From Nannocystis pusilla (GTDB lineage: Bacteria; Myxococcota_A; Polyangia; Nannocystales; Nannocystaceae), in the NCBI RefSeq assembly GCF_020073745.1, contig NZ_JAIRAU010000032.1:62001-126000 (forward strand): a DNA stretch of 64,000 bases, written 5' to 3'. Below, in pieces: positions 53,003 to 62,042 of this stretch; positions within the stretch are counted from its first letter, which is position 1; the number at the start of each line of letters is the position of its first letter. The position numbers and the translations under genes were made by a program. The notes beneath the pieces were generated by a model. It worked only from the letters and a program-made list of their open reading frames with translations. It ran no database searches and had not been told where the DNA came from.

Positions 53003-54232
53003 TCAGCCGCCGAAGTCGTCCATCAGGATGTTCTCGGGCTCGACGCCGAGGTCGGTGAGCATCTTGATGACGGCGGCGTTCATCATCGGCGGGCCGCAGA
53101 TGTAGTACTCGCAGTCTTCGGGGGCCGGGTGCATCTTGAGGTAGTTCTCGAGCAGCACCTGGTGGATGAAGCCCTTGTAGCCGGTCCAGTTGTCCTCGGG
53201 CTTGGGCTCGGACAGCGCGAGGTGCCACTTGAAGTTGGGGAAGTCGCGCTGGATGCCGTCGAAGTCTTCGACGTAGAAGGCCTCGCGGAGGCTGCGGGCG
53301 CCGTACCAGAACGAGACCTTGCGGTCGGTCTTGAGGCGCTTGAACTGGTCGAAGATGTGCGAGCGCATCGGCGCCATGCCGGCGCCGCCGCCGATGAAGA
53401 CCATCTCGTTCTTGGTCTCCTTGGCGAAGAACTCGCCGTAGGGGCCGGAGATGACGACGGGGTCGCCCGGCTTCCGGCTGAAGATGAACGAGCTCATGAT
53501 GCCCGGAGGGGCGTCGGGGAGCTTGGGCGGCGGGGTAGCGATCCGGACGTTCAGCATGATGATGCCGTACTCCTCCGGATAGTTGGCCATCGAGTAGGCG
53601 CGCTCGACGTGCTCGGTGCAGTTCGAGACGTAGCGCCACAAGTTGTACTTGTCCCACTCGTCGCGGTACTTCTCCTCGATGATCATGTCCTTGTAGTTCG
53701 CGACGTGCGGCGGGCACTCGATCTGGATGTAGCCGCCGGCGCGGAACGGGACGACCTCACCGGGCGGGAGCTCGAGCACGAACTCCTTGATGAAGGTGGC
53801 GACGCCGTTGTTCGAGCGGACCTTGCAGGTCCACTTCTTGATCTCGAAGATCTCGTGCGGCAGCTCGATCTCCATGTCGCCCTTGACCTTGACCTGACAC
53901 GACAGCCGGCAGCCCTCGCGAGCCTCGCCCTTGCTGATGTGACCGGCCTCGGTGGGGACCATCGAGCCGCCGCCCTTGTGCACCTTCACCTTGCACACGC
54001 CGCAGCTGCCTTTGCCGCCGCACGCGGAGGGGATGAAGATCTTCTGGTTGGCGAGGGTGTTGAGCAGCGTGCTGCCGGCGGGGACCCGCATCGCCAGGGT
54101 GGGGTCGCCGTTGATGCCGATCGTGACGGCCTCGGTGTTGACCAGCTTCGCCTTGGCGGCGAGCAGGATGAACACCAGGGCCAGGATCACGAACGTGAAC
54201 ATGGCCACGCCGAGGATGATGATGGTGGTCAT
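53003..54232 (-). CDS. nqrF: Na+-translocating NADH:quinone reductase subunit F
   Basis: 409 residues, normal length. N-terminal TM helix (IIILGVAMFTFVILALVFIL), then a [2Fe-2S] ferredoxin domain with C71, C77, C80 (CGGKGSCGVC) and C112. The FAD domain has RAYSMANYPEE and the NAD(H) domain has FIGGGAGMAPMRSHIFDQF and YYICGPPMMNAAVIKML. It is the NADH entry point of NQR, passing electrons from FAD to the 2Fe-2S centre. Shine-Dalgarno GGAGGAG about 10 nt upstream. Confidence 0.97.
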   Translation of the reverse strand: MTTIIILGVAMFTFVILALVFILLAAKAKLVNTEAVTIGINGDPTLAMRVPAGSTLLNTLANQKIFIPSACGGKGSCGVCKVKVHKGGGSMVPTEAGHISKGEAREGCRLSCQVKVKGDMEIELPHEIFEIKKWTCKVRSNNGVATFIKEFVLELPPGEVVPFRAGGYIQIECPPHVANYKDMIIEEKYRDEWDKYNLWRYVSNCTEHVERAYSMANYPEEYGIIMLNVRIATPPPKLPDAPPGIMSSFIFSRKPGDPVVISGPYGEFFAKETKNEMVFIGGGAGMAPMRSHIFDQFKRLKTDRKVSFWYGARSLREAFYVEDFDGIQRDFPNFKWHLALSEPKPEDNWTGYKGFIHQVLLENYLKMHPAPEDCEYYICGPPMMNAAVIKMLTDLGVEPENILMDDFGG

Positions 54233-54253
54233 AAGGTGGTGCTCCTCCGCGGG

Positions 54254-54871
54254 TCAGAGCTGGATGCCCGAGAAGGCGAGGAAGCCGATCGCCATCAGGC
54301 CGGTGAGGATGAACGCGATGCCGAGGCCGCGCAGGCCCTCGGGGACGTTGCTGTAGCGCATCTTCTCGCGCAGGGCGGCGAGCGCGACGATCGCCAGCGC
54401 CCAGCCGATGCCCGAGCCGACGCCGAACACCGCCGCCTCGCCGAGGCTGTACTCGCGCTGCTCCATGAACAGCGAGGCGCCGAGGATGGCGCAGTTGACG
54501 GCGATCAGCGGCAGGAACACGCCGAGCGCGTTGTAGAGGGCCGGGGCGTAGCGGTCGACCGTCATCTCGACGACCTGGACGACGGCGGCGATGGTGCCGA
54601 TCTGGACCAGGTAGCTGAGGAAGGTGAGGTCGACGGTGGCGAACTCCGGGCTGATCCACACCAGCGCGCCCTCCTTGAGGAGCGACACGATGATGAGCTG
54701 GTTCAGCGGCACGCACACCGCGAGGACGAAGATGACGGCGGCGCCGAGGCCGATCGCGGTCTCGACCTTCTTCGACACGGCGAGGAAGGAGCACATGCCC
54801 AGGAAGAACGCCAGGGCCATGTTCTCGACGAAGATCGACTTCGTCAGGAGGCTCAGGTAGTGCTCGAGCAT
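54254..54871 (-). CDS. nqrE: Na+-translocating NADH:quinone reductase subunit E
   Basis: 205 residues, six TM helices. Typical NqrE stretches: LLTKSIFVENMALAFFLGMCSFLAVSKKVETAIGLG, VNCAILGASLFMEQREY and a GSGIGWALAIVALAALREKMRYSNVPEGLRGLGI segment. The Cys in LGMCSF and that in VNCAILG pair with those of NqrD to hold an intramembrane iron centre. AAGGAG 8 nt before the ATG. Confidence 0.97.
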   Translation of the reverse strand: MLEHYLSLLTKSIFVENMALAFFLGMCSFLAVSKKVETAIGLGAAVIFVLAVCVPLNQLIIVSLLKEGALVWISPEFATVDLTFLSYLVQIGTIAAVVQVVEMTVDRYAPALYNALGVFLPLIAVNCAILGASLFMEQREYSLGEAAVFGVGSGIGWALAIVALAALREKMRYSNVPEGLRGLGIAFILTGLMAIGFLAFSGIQL

Positions 54872-54875
54872 GGGG

Positions 54876-55499
54876 TCACTCCTTCTCCTGCTGCGAGGGC
54901 TTGTAGACGCGGATGACCCAGATCATGCCGCCGATGAGGAAGAACGCCGACGGTGACATGACCATCAGGCCGTTGGTGGTGTACCAGCCGCCGTCGTTGA
55001 CGGTCTTGAAGAGCTCGACGCCGAACAGCTTGCCCGAGCCGAACAGCTCGCGGAAGAAGGCGACGACCAGCAGGACCATGCTGTAGCCGAGGCCGTTGCC
55101 GATGCCGTCGAGGAAGCTGATGCCCGGCTTGTTGGCCATCGCGTAGGCCTCGGCGCGGCCCATGACGATGCAGTTGGTGATGATGAGGCCGACGTAGACG
55201 CTCATCTGCTTGCTGACGTCGTAGACGAAGGCCTTCAGCACCTGGTCGGTCATGATGACCAGCGAGGCGATGATCGTCAGCTGGACGATGATGCGGATGC
55301 TCGACGGGATGTAGTTGCGGATCGAGCTGATCGCCAGGTTGCTGAACGCGGTGACGGTGGTCAGCGCGATCGACATGACCAGCGCCGTCTCGAGCTTGGT
55401 CGTGACCGCCAGCGCGGAGCAGATGCCGAGCACCTGCAGGGCGATCGGGTTGTTGTTGAACAGCGGGTCGAACAGGACGCCCTTGGTCTGCTTGTCCAT
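54876..55499 (-). CDS. nqrD: Na+-translocating NADH:quinone reductase subunit D
   Basis: 207 residues, six TM helices, homologous in layout to NqrE. Features: FNNNPIALQVLGICSALAVTTKLETALVMS and LIITNCIVMGRAEAYAMANKPGISFLDGIGNGLGYSMVL. Its cysteines (GICSAL and TNCIVMG) complete the iron site shared with NqrE. It starts 3 nt after nqrC and ends 4 nt before nqrE, so it is tightly coupled in the operon. Confidence 0.97.
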   Translation of the reverse strand: MDKQTKGVLFDPLFNNNPIALQVLGICSALAVTTKLETALVMSIALTTVTAFSNLAISSIRNYIPSSIRIIVQLTIIASLVIMTDQVLKAFVYDVSKQMSVYVGLIITNCIVMGRAEAYAMANKPGISFLDGIGNGLGYSMVLLVVAFFRELFGSGKLFGVELFKTVNDGGWYTTNGLMVMSPSAFFLIGGMIWVIRVYKPSQQEKE

Positions 55500-55502
55500 G
55501 AC

Positions 55503-56288
55503 TTACTTGCCCCCCGCCGCCTTGAGGTGTTGGATGTAGGGACCGAAGCCTTCGGGGCCGAACCAGAACTTGACGAGGTTCGAGACGCCGTTGCTGGTGA
55601 TGGTGGCGCCGGACAGGCCGTCGACGCGGTGCGGGTCGCTCGCCGCCGGGCCGGCCTGACCCTTGATGACGCCGATCTGCGGCTGCCCCTGCGGGTCGTA
55701 GATCTTGCGGCCGGGCCACAAGGCCTTCCACTTGGGGTTGTCGACCTCGCCGCCGAGGCCGGGGGTCTCGCCGTGCTGGTAGAAGGTGATGCCCTTGACG
55801 GTGTTGACGTCGTCGGCGTCGAGCGCGAGGAACCCGTACAGCGTCGACCACAGGCCGTAACCCTCGATCGGGAGGATCAGGGTGTCGACCTTGCCGTCCT
55901 TGACGACCTTGTAGACCAGCGCGTTGTTGGGCAGGCGCAGGACCTTGGCGGCGTTCGGCGGGGCCACGCGGCTCTGGGCCGGGTCCTTCTGGGCCTTGCG
56001 CTGGTCGAAGCTCGCCGGATCGATGCCCTGGGCGGCGACGCCGGCCTTGAGGTCGACGATCTCGGGCTTGATGTTGTCGGCGAAGCGCTTCTTGATCTCC
56101 TCGGGCTTGAGCACCTCGCCTTCCTGCATCAGGCCGGCGACCGCGAGGACCTGCTTCTGCTGGTCGAGCTTCTTGTTCTCGGCCTGACGGTCGGCCAGCG
56201 CGACCGCGGCGCTGGCGATGCCGACCCCGCAGACGACGCAGACCAATGCGGCGAAGCCGATGGTGTAGCCGGTACTATGCTGCGCCAT
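55503..56288 (-). CDS. nqrC: Na+-translocating NADH:quinone reductase subunit C
   Basis: 261 residues. One TM helix (TIGFAALVCVVCGVGIASAAVAL) anchors a periplasmic domain. The flavinylation motif SGAT is at 226-229 (VDGLSGATITSNGV), where ApbE attaches FMN to Thr229; the surrounding GLSGATIT is diagnostic. FYQHGETPGLGGEV is also family-typical. It overlaps the end of nqrB by 14 nt and has AGAGGAGG upstream, inside nqrB. Confidence 0.97.
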   Translation of the reverse strand: MAQHSTGYTIGFAALVCVVCGVGIASAAVALADRQAENKKLDQQKQVLAVAGLMQEGEVLKPEEIKKRFADNIKPEIVDLKAGVAAQGIDPASFDQRKAQKDPAQSRVAPPNAAKVLRLPNNALVYKVVKDGKVDTLILPIEGYGLWSTLYGFLALDADDVNTVKGITFYQHGETPGLGGEVDNPKWKALWPGRKIYDPQGQPQIGVIKGQAGPAASDPHRVDGLSGATITSNGVSNLVKFWFGPEGFGPYIQHLKAAGGK

Positions 56289-57510
56289 GACGAGCGAGCC
56301 TCCTCTTGATGTTGGCCTGGACGAAGAAGTGGTCGATGAGCGGGGCGAACATGTTCATGAACAGGATCGCCAGCATCATGCCCTCGGGGTAGGCGGGGTT
56401 GACGACCCGCACCAGGACGACGAGGGCGCCGATGCCGAAGCCGTAGATCAGCTTGCCGGTGTCGGTGAAGGCCGACGAGACCGGATCGGTGGCCATGAAC
56501 ACGGTGCCGAAGGCCCAGCCGCCGAGCACGACGTGCCACTCGAACGGCAAGTTGAACAGCTGGTTGGTCTGGCTGCCGATGGCGTTGAGCATGCTCGACA
56601 GCGCGAGCGTGCCGAGCACGACGCCGAGCATGGTCCGCCACGAGCCGACCCTGGTGATGATGAGGACGGCGGCGCCGAGCAGGCAGCACAGCGTCGAGGT
56701 CTCACCCATCGAGCCCGGGATGGTGCCGACGAAGCAGTCCCACCAGGTCGCGGTCCAGTCGCCGGCGCTGTTCATCACTACGCCGGGGTCGGCGGCGGCG
56801 CGGCCGAGCGCGGTGGCGCCCGAGACGCCCTGCGGCAGGGCCGCGAGGTTGGCCGCCACCCACGGCTGGTCGCCCGAGATCTGGGCCGGGTAGGCGAAGA
56901 ACAGGAAGGCGCGGGCGGTCAGCGCCGGGTTCAGCACGTTCATGCCGGTGCCGCCGAAGACCTCCTTGCCGAGCACGACGCCGAAGGCGATGCCGAGCGC
57001 GACCTGCCACAGCGGGATGGTCGGCGGCAAGGTCAGCGGGAACAGCAGGCCGGTGACGAGGAAGCCCTCGTTGATCTCGTGCTTGCGCACCACCGAGAAC
57101 AGCGCCTCGCAGTTGCCGCCGATCGCCATCGTGACGATGTAGACCGGCAGGAAGTAGATGGCGCCGTGGAGGAAGCAGGCGAGGATGTTGGCCGGGTCGA
57201 AGCCGAGGCCGAACATCTGGAAGAGCGCGGTCTGCCAGTTGTCGAGCGGCGCGGCGCCCTTGGCGATCATCAGGTGCGCCTGCAGGCCGGTGTTGTACAT
57301 CGCGAACAACACGCACGGCAGCAGCGCGATGACGACGGTGGTCATCATGCGCTTGAGGTCGAGCGCGTCGCGCACGTGGGAGTCGCGCTTGGCGACGTCC
57401 GGCGGCGTGTACAGGAAGGTGTCGGCCGCCTCGTAGAGGGGGTAGAGCTTCTCGTGCTTGCCTCCCTTTTCGAAGGAGTGCGCGAGCTTGTCGAGCATCT
57501 TTCGCAACAT
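56275..57510 (-). CDS. nqrB: Na+-translocating NADH:quinone reductase subunit B
   Basis: 411 residues from the ATG at 57510; the longer frame to 57597 overlaps nqrA. About ten TM helices with the RnfD/NqrB core: GGNCEALFSVVRKHEINEGFLVTGLLFPLTLPP, EVFGGTGMNVLNPALTARAFLFFAYP and the flavinylation motif SGAT at 230-233 (QGVSGATALGRA). NqrB carries covalent FMN and riboflavin and is the main Na+ channel subunit. AGAGGG upstream, inside the nqrA stop region. Confidence 0.97.
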   Translation of the reverse strand: MLRKMLDKLAHSFEKGGKHEKLYPLYEAADTFLYTPPDVAKRDSHVRDALDLKRMMTTVVIALLPCVLFAMYNTGLQAHLMIAKGAAPLDNWQTALFQMFGLGFDPANILACFLHGAIYFLPVYIVTMAIGGNCEALFSVVRKHEINEGFLVTGLLFPLTLPPTIPLWQVALGIAFGVVLGKEVFGGTGMNVLNPALTARAFLFFAYPAQISGDQPWVAANLAALPQGVSGATALGRAAADPGVVMNSAGDWTATWWDCFVGTIPGSMGETSTLCCLLGAAVLIITRVGSWRTMLGVVLGTLALSSMLNAIGSQTNQLFNLPFEWHVVLGGWAFGTVFMATDPVSSAFTDTGKLIYGFGIGALVVLVRVVNPAYPEGMMLAILFMNMFAPLIDHFFVQANIKRRLARHGAA

Positions 57511-57515
57511 CTGCG

Positions 57516-58898
57516 TCAGCCCTCTTTCTCGATCTCGTTGAGGTTTTGCCGCAACACCGCGCCGAAGTCGGACTTGCCGGGGTCGACGAAGGTGCACAGC
57601 GCGAGGTCCTCTTCGTCGAGCTCGAGCGCGCCGAGCTGGACGGCGCGGTCGGTGTCACCGACGAGGAGCGAGCGCAGCAGGAAGGTCGGGAGGATGTCGA
57701 GCGGCATGACGCGCTCGTACATGCCGATCGGGACCATGGCGCGCGGAGAGCCGTTGGTCGTGGTGGTGAAGTCGAACTTCTTGCCGAACAGCTTGGCGAG
57801 GAAGCCGAAGTACACCGGGATGGTGCTGTACTTGCGGGCGCCGGGGGCGAGCCAGCCGAGCAGCTCGCGCTGGCGGCCCTCGGCGAGCACGGTGACCTGG
57901 TTGGCGAAGCGGCCGAGGTAGCCGTCGGCCTCGCCCTGGGCCTTGCGGCCGCCGAACACCGAGCCGCTGACGACGCGGTTCTCGCCCGGGTGGAGCTCGG
58001 CCGCAGTCAGCTCGTCGAGGCTGGCGCCGACGCGGGTGGTGAGGAGGCGCGGACGCTGGGCGACGGGGCCGCCGAGCGCGACCACCCGCGAGACGTCGAG
58101 CTCGCCGGTGGCCAGGAGGCGACCGATGGCGACGACGTCCTGGTAGCCGATGTGCCAGACCACGCGCTCGCGGTCGACCGGCTCGAGCAGGTGGATGTGC
58201 GTGCCGACCAGGCCGGCCGGGTGCGGGCCCTCGAAGGTCTCGACGCGCACGCCGGCGGCCGGACCGGCGTCGAGGCCGAGACCGGCGCCCTTGCACAGGT
58301 AGGTCCTGGGCGCGAGCTTGCTCAGCGCGGCGAGGCCGCGGTGGAAGTCGGCCTCCTTGCCCTTGAGCACGACGCCGACGTCGGCCGTGAGCGGGCTGGT
58401 GTCGACCGCGGTGACGAACAGCGCGCGCGGGCTCGACTCGGGGCTGGGGACGCGGGAAAACGGCCGCTGCCGCAGGGCGGTCCACAGGCCCGACTCGACC
58501 AGCAGCGCCTTGACCTCGTCGGCGCCGAGCTGCTCGACCGGCTTGCCGGTGTGGCTGGCGAACGTGACCCTGTCCTCGGGGCCAGGTGCACCGGCGACCT
58601 CGCGCTCGTTGAGGGCGATGACCAGCGAGACGAAGGCCCGCTTCTCGCCGCGATGGATGGCGACCACCGAGCCGGCGCCGGGGGCGGTGTAGCGGACGCC
58701 GGGGGTCTTGCGATCCTCGAAGAGGAACTGCCCGCGCTTGACGGCGTCGCCGACCTTGACCTCCATCTTCGGCTTCATGCCCACGTAGTCGGCGCCGAGC
58801 AGAGCGACGTGACGTACGGGCACGCCGGCCTCGATCACCTGCTGCGGTGCCCCGGTGATCGGGAGGTCGAGTCCCTTTTTGATCCGATGTACTGTCAT
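57516..58898 (-). CDS. nqrA: Na+-translocating NADH:quinone reductase subunit A
   Basis: 460 residues, normal for NqrA. N-terminal MTVHRIKKGLDLPITGAPQQVIE, then VALLGADYVGMKPKMEVKVGDAVKRGQ (RnfC/NqrA barrel-sandwich region), FTTTTNGSPRAMVPIGMYERVMPLDILPTFLLRSLLVGDTD and the EDLALCTFVDPGKSDFGAVLRQNL C-terminus are all family hallmarks. NqrA is the cytoplasmic subunit thought to take part in quinone binding. It is the first gene of the operon. No strong Shine-Dalgarno lies before it, unlike the downstream genes. Confidence 0.97.
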   Translation of the reverse strand: MTVHRIKKGLDLPITGAPQQVIEAGVPVRHVALLGADYVGMKPKMEVKVGDAVKRGQFLFEDRKTPGVRYTAPGAGSVVAIHRGEKRAFVSLVIALNEREVAGAPGPEDRVTFASHTGKPVEQLGADEVKALLVESGLWTALRQRPFSRVPSPESSPRALFVTAVDTSPLTADVGVVLKGKEADFHRGLAALSKLAPRTYLCKGAGLGLDAGPAAGVRVETFEGPHPAGLVGTHIHLLEPVDRERVVWHIGYQDVVAIGRLLATGELDVSRVVALGGPVAQRPRLLTTRVGASLDELTAAELHPGENRVVSGSVFGGRKAQGEADGYLGRFANQVTVLAEGRQRELLGWLAPGARKYSTIPVYFGFLAKLFGKKFDFTTTTNGSPRAMVPIGMYERVMPLDILPTFLLRSLLVGDTDRAVQLGALELDEEDLALCTFVDPGKSDFGAVLRQNLNEIEKEG

Positions 58899-59049
58899 GG
58901 TGCGGGGTTCTTGCTCAGGCCGACTCGGAACCGGAGGCTCTCGCGGACGGGTCCGGTGCGGGGAGTTCAGAGCCCGGAGGCTCGTGGAGGAAAGGCATCC
59001 GTTTCGGTCCAGAGGGGCCGCCCGGATGGCCTTGGGGGGCGTTTACTAT
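58899..59049 (-). promoter_or_regulatory. nqr operon leader and candidate promoter
   Basis: CATAGT on the minus strand at 59049-59044 is the best -10 candidate and implies a leader of about 140 nt. The leader contains a GAGCC-TCCG-GGCTC tetraloop hairpin (58984-58971). I see no known riboswitch pattern. Confidence 0.4.
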
Positions 59050-59100
59050 GTTCGCGGGATTTTTCGGAGTGCAGCCGGCCGCCCGCGGACGTGCGAGGGG

Positions 59101-61152
59101 TCACAAGACCCCGGGCGCGCCGGTCGCCGGGGCGGGCGCGGCGAGCATGCCGCCGGGCGGTGAAAGCCCCGGGAGGCGCTCGTAACGCATGTTCCGCCGG
59201 GCCGGTACGAAGCCGGCGAGGCGGATGTGGGTCTCGATTTCGCCGGCGCTCATCATGAAGCGGGCACCGGCCTGGGAGACGACGTTCTCCTCGATCATGA
59301 CCGAGCCGAAGTCGTTGGCGCCGAAGCGGAGGGCGACCTCGCCGATCTCGGGCCCGAGGGTCGGCCAGCTGACCTGCAGGTTGGGGACGTTGTCGAGGTA
59401 GAGCCGCGCCAGCGCTTGTACCCGCAAGTACCGCAGCGGGCTGGTGTCGTCGCGCAGCTTGAGCCGGGTGCCGTCGGCCTGGAACGGCCAGGTGATGAAG
59501 GCGGTGAACCCCCCGGTCTCGTCCTGCAGGCCGCGGACGCGGTCCATGTGGTGGACGAGCTGCTCGGCGGTCTCCTGGAAGCCGAACACCATGGTGGCGG
59601 TGGTCTTCATGCCGAGGCCGTGGGCCTCGCGCATGACCGCAAGCCACTCGTCCGCGGTGTTCTTGAAGGGCGAGATCCGGGCGCGGATCTCGTCGTCGAG
59701 GATCTCGGCGCCGCCGCCCGGCAAGGAGTCCATGCCGGCCGCGCGCAGCCGGACGAGGACGTCCCGGATCGGCAAGTCCTCGAGCTGGGCGATGTGGATG
59801 ATCTCGGTCGGCGACAGCGCGTGCAGGGCCAGGCGGAAGTTGGCCTTGGTCCAGCGGAAGAAGTCCTCGTACCACTCGAGCCCGAGCTCGGGGTTGAGGC
59901 CGCCCTGCAGGAGGATCTGGACGCCGCCCAATTCCTCCGTCTCGCGGAACTTGCGCGCGAGCTCCTCGCGGCTCAGGACGTAGCCGCCCTTGGCGCCGGG
60001 AGGGGTGTAGAAATTGCAGAACTTACAGCGGGTTACGCACACGTTTGTATAATTTACATTACGGTCGATGATGTAGGTGACGACGCCCTCGGGATGCAGC
60101 GCAGCGCGGCGCGCGTCGGCGGCGGCGCCGAGCGCCATGAGGTCGGCGTGCTCGTAGAGGAAGATGCCCTCGGCGAGGTCGAGGCGGCCGCCGGCCGCGG
60201 CGCGGGCGAGCAGTTCGTCGGCCACGAGCGGCGGCCGCGGGCGGCGGGCGGCGACGAGGGCCTCGGAGGCGGCGCCGCCGGCGAAGCGGATGTGGACGGG
60301 ATCGTCGGGGTCGTGGCCGGGGATCGTGAGGAGGCCGGCGGTGGTCGCCTGGGTGAGAAACTCGACGAGACCCTCGCGCTCCTTGGTGGAGAGGCTGTAG
60401 CGGATCGCGCGCCGGAGGTAGTTGGCGTAGGCGTTGTCGCCGAGGAGGTCGCGCGCGGGCAGCCCGGCTTGCAGCTGGGTCTCGCGGAAGGCGTGGGCGA
60501 GCTCCTCGGCATGCTTGAGGCCGTAGGCGCGGGCCTCCTGCAGGGCGGCGACGTGGGCGGGCGTGAGGAGGCCGGGCCGCGCGGCCCAGACGGCGAACAC
60601 GAAGGGGAGCCCGGTCTGCGCCAGCCACATGGCGCCGAGGTCGAACACGTGCGGGAAGCGATCGTGGAGCGCCATGGCGGCGTCGCCGATCACGAGGGCG
60701 GCGTGGCGGCCCCGCACCAGGCCCGCGCCCTCGCGGTGGGGAGCGTGCACGCACTCGGGGGTGAACCCGCGGGCGCGCAGGAGCAGCTGGACGAGGACGA
60801 CGGAGGTGCGGGAGGCGGCGTCGAGGTAGATCCGCTCGATCTGCTCGAGAGGGACGGCCGAGACGAGCAGGACCGAATGCACGGGGCCGCGACAGCCGAT
60901 GCCGACCTCGGGCACGACCTCCCACTCGGGATGCGCGGCGCAGGCAGCGACGGGGACGAGGGCGACGTCACATTCGCCGGTCTCCAGGCGGCGAGCGCAC
61001 TCGCTGGGCAGCACGAGACTCATGTCGAACATCGGCGTGCCGTCGGGGTGGCGCGGGATCCGGTCGGCGGCGAGGTGCTGCCCCACGAGCGGCTGCACGA
61101 GCGGCCAGGCGTTGAGGAACGAGACCGCACAGGCGCGCAAGGGATCGGGCAT
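59101..61152 (-). CDS. MqnA-MqnC fusion protein (futalosine-pathway menaquinone biosynthesis)
   Basis: 683 residues. Residues 1-280 are MqnA (chorismate dehydratase): VSFLNAWPLVQPL, MSLVLPSECARRLETGECDVALVPVAA, ASRTSVVLVQLLL, ALVIGDAAMALH, FVFAVWAARPG. From about 300 to 660 is MqnC (cyclic dehypoxanthine futalosine synthase): VTYIIDRNVNYTNVCVTRC then KFCNFY (radical-SAM CxxxCxxC), GGVQILLQGGLNPELGLEWYE, MDSLPGGGAEILDDEIRARISP, TTATMVFGFQET and DETGGFTAFITWPFQADGT. The radical-SAM motif and C-terminal half are intact, so both activities are plausible. They are the first and a later step of the pathway, normally separate proteins. TACAAT 9 nt before the ATG at 61152. The next gene downstream is nqrA, a user of the quinone. 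Confidence 0.93.
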   Translation of the reverse strand: MPDPLRACAVSFLNAWPLVQPLVGQHLAADRIPRHPDGTPMFDMSLVLPSECARRLETGECDVALVPVAACAAHPEWEVVPEVGIGCRGPVHSVLLVSAVPLEQIERIYLDAASRTSVVLVQLLLRARGFTPECVHAPHREGAGLVRGRHAALVIGDAAMALHDRFPHVFDLGAMWLAQTGLPFVFAVWAARPGLLTPAHVAALQEARAYGLKHAEELAHAFRETQLQAGLPARDLLGDNAYANYLRRAIRYSLSTKEREGLVEFLTQATTAGLLTIPGHDPDDPVHIRFAGGAASEALVAARRPRPPLVADELLARAAAGGRLDLAEGIFLYEHADLMALGAAADARRAALHPEGVVTYIIDRNVNYTNVCVTRCKFCNFYTPPGAKGGYVLSREELARKFRETEELGGVQILLQGGLNPELGLEWYEDFFRWTKANFRLALHALSPTEIIHIAQLEDLPIRDVLVRLRAAGMDSLPGGGAEILDDEIRARISPFKNTADEWLAVMREAHGLGMKTTATMVFGFQETAEQLVHHMDRVRGLQDETGGFTAFITWPFQADGTRLKLRDDTSPLRYLRVQALARLYLDNVPNLQVSWPTLGPEIGEVALRFGANDFGSVMIEENVVSQAGARFMMSAGEIETHIRLAGFVPARRNMRYERLPGLSPPGGMLAAPAPATGAPGVL

Positions 61153-61161
61153 GGCGCGCGG

Positions 61162-61167
61162 ATTGTA
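61162..61167 (-). promoter_or_regulatory. -10 box of the mqnA-mqnC gene (leaderless)
   Basis: TACAAT on the minus strand, 9 nt before the ATG at 61152. Confidence 0.55.
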
Positions 61168-61346
61168 CGAAAAAGCCGGGCGGCCGGCGAGGCGCGGCGG
61201 TCGCAGGCTGTCGCCGGGGGCGAGGGCGCGGCGCGAGTCTCGCGGTCTGGCTTTAAGGGCAGGTCAGAGCGAGAGCTCGAGGTTGGCAGGGCCGAGAGAC
61301 GAACTGCGGCGGTTCCGGGGATGACATGGCTGCCTCTTGAGACAGG

Positions 61347-61934
61347 TCAGCCGGTGGCCTCTTCCGGCGGGAAGGCGACGCGGCGATAGAGGTCGGCGAG
61401 GGGGAGGTCGAGGCCGACGCTGTCGAGGTGAAGGACGTCGGCGGGGTCGCGCAGGATCTCACTGAGCCAGCGGGTGCCCTCGAAGCGGCGGTACAGCTCG
61501 ACGTGCATCTGTTCGCTGTCGACGAGAACGATCTCCTGCACGCTGGGCATCTGCCGGTAGTCGGGCAGCTTGCGGTTGCGATCGATGGCCTGGGTGCTGG
61601 GCGACAGGACCTCGACGAGGAGGACCGGGGCGTGGATCGTGCGCTGGCGGGGTTCGGAGGGCTCGCAGGTGACGAGGACGTCGGCCTCGTAGTAGGTGTG
61701 TGCGCGGACCGACGAACGCACGCCGGCATCGACGAGGGCGTCGCAATTGCGCGAGAGGACGGCCCGGATCGCCACCGCGAGATTGACGATGATGATCGAG
61801 TGACCGCGCATGGGCGGGGCCATGGCGACGACGTGACCGTCGATGAGCTCGTGGCGCTGGCCGTCCGGCCAGGAGATGGCGAGGAACTCGTCGACGGTCA
61901 GCGGGTCGGGGAGCTTGCGCCGAGGTTCGCCCAT
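61347..61934 (-). CDS. Uma2 family putative endonuclease (DUF820)
   Basis: 195 residues. Classic Uma2 pattern: LTVDEFLAISWPDGQRHELIDGHVVAMAPPMRGHSIIIVNL, then YYEADVLVTCEP, APVLLVEVLSPSTQAIDRNRKLPDYRQMPSVQEIVLVD. The ELIDG, ADV and VEVLSPST-DRxxKLxxY segments form a PD-(D/E)XK nuclease-like active site (Glu34-region, Asp and Glu-x-Leu). Uma2 proteins are abundant in cyanobacteria and large-genome bacteria. Their role is unknown, with nuclease activity assumed from fold. TACGAT lies 9 nt before the ATG. Confidence 0.88.
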   Translation of the reverse strand: MGEPRRKLPDPLTVDEFLAISWPDGQRHELIDGHVVAMAPPMRGHSIIIVNLAVAIRAVLSRNCDALVDAGVRSSVRAHTYYEADVLVTCEPSEPRQRTIHAPVLLVEVLSPSTQAIDRNRKLPDYRQMPSVQEIVLVDSEQMHVELYRRFEGTRWLSEILRDPADVLHLDSVGLDLPLADLYRRVAFPPEEATG

Positions 61935-61943
61935 GACAGGGCC

Positions 61944-61949
61944 ATCGTA
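61944..61949 (-). promoter_or_regulatory. -10 box of the Uma2 gene (leaderless)
   Basis: TACGAT on the minus strand, 9 nt before the ATG at 61934. Confidence 0.5.
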
Positions 61950-62022
61950 GCAGAGGTCGTGCGCGACAGGTAGCGAGCTCGCCGGGCGGGTCGCTGCGGC
62001 GTGACGTATGTGGCTTTCAGGG

Positions 62023-62042
62023 CATGTTCAAAAGGACATGCG
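62023..62042. repeat. 14-nt-period array O (2 units)
   Basis: CATGTT at 62023 and CATGCG at 62037; an additional TATGTG at 62007 is 2 nt out of phase. It overlaps the 3' end of the adjacent lipoprotein gene. Confidence 0.55.
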
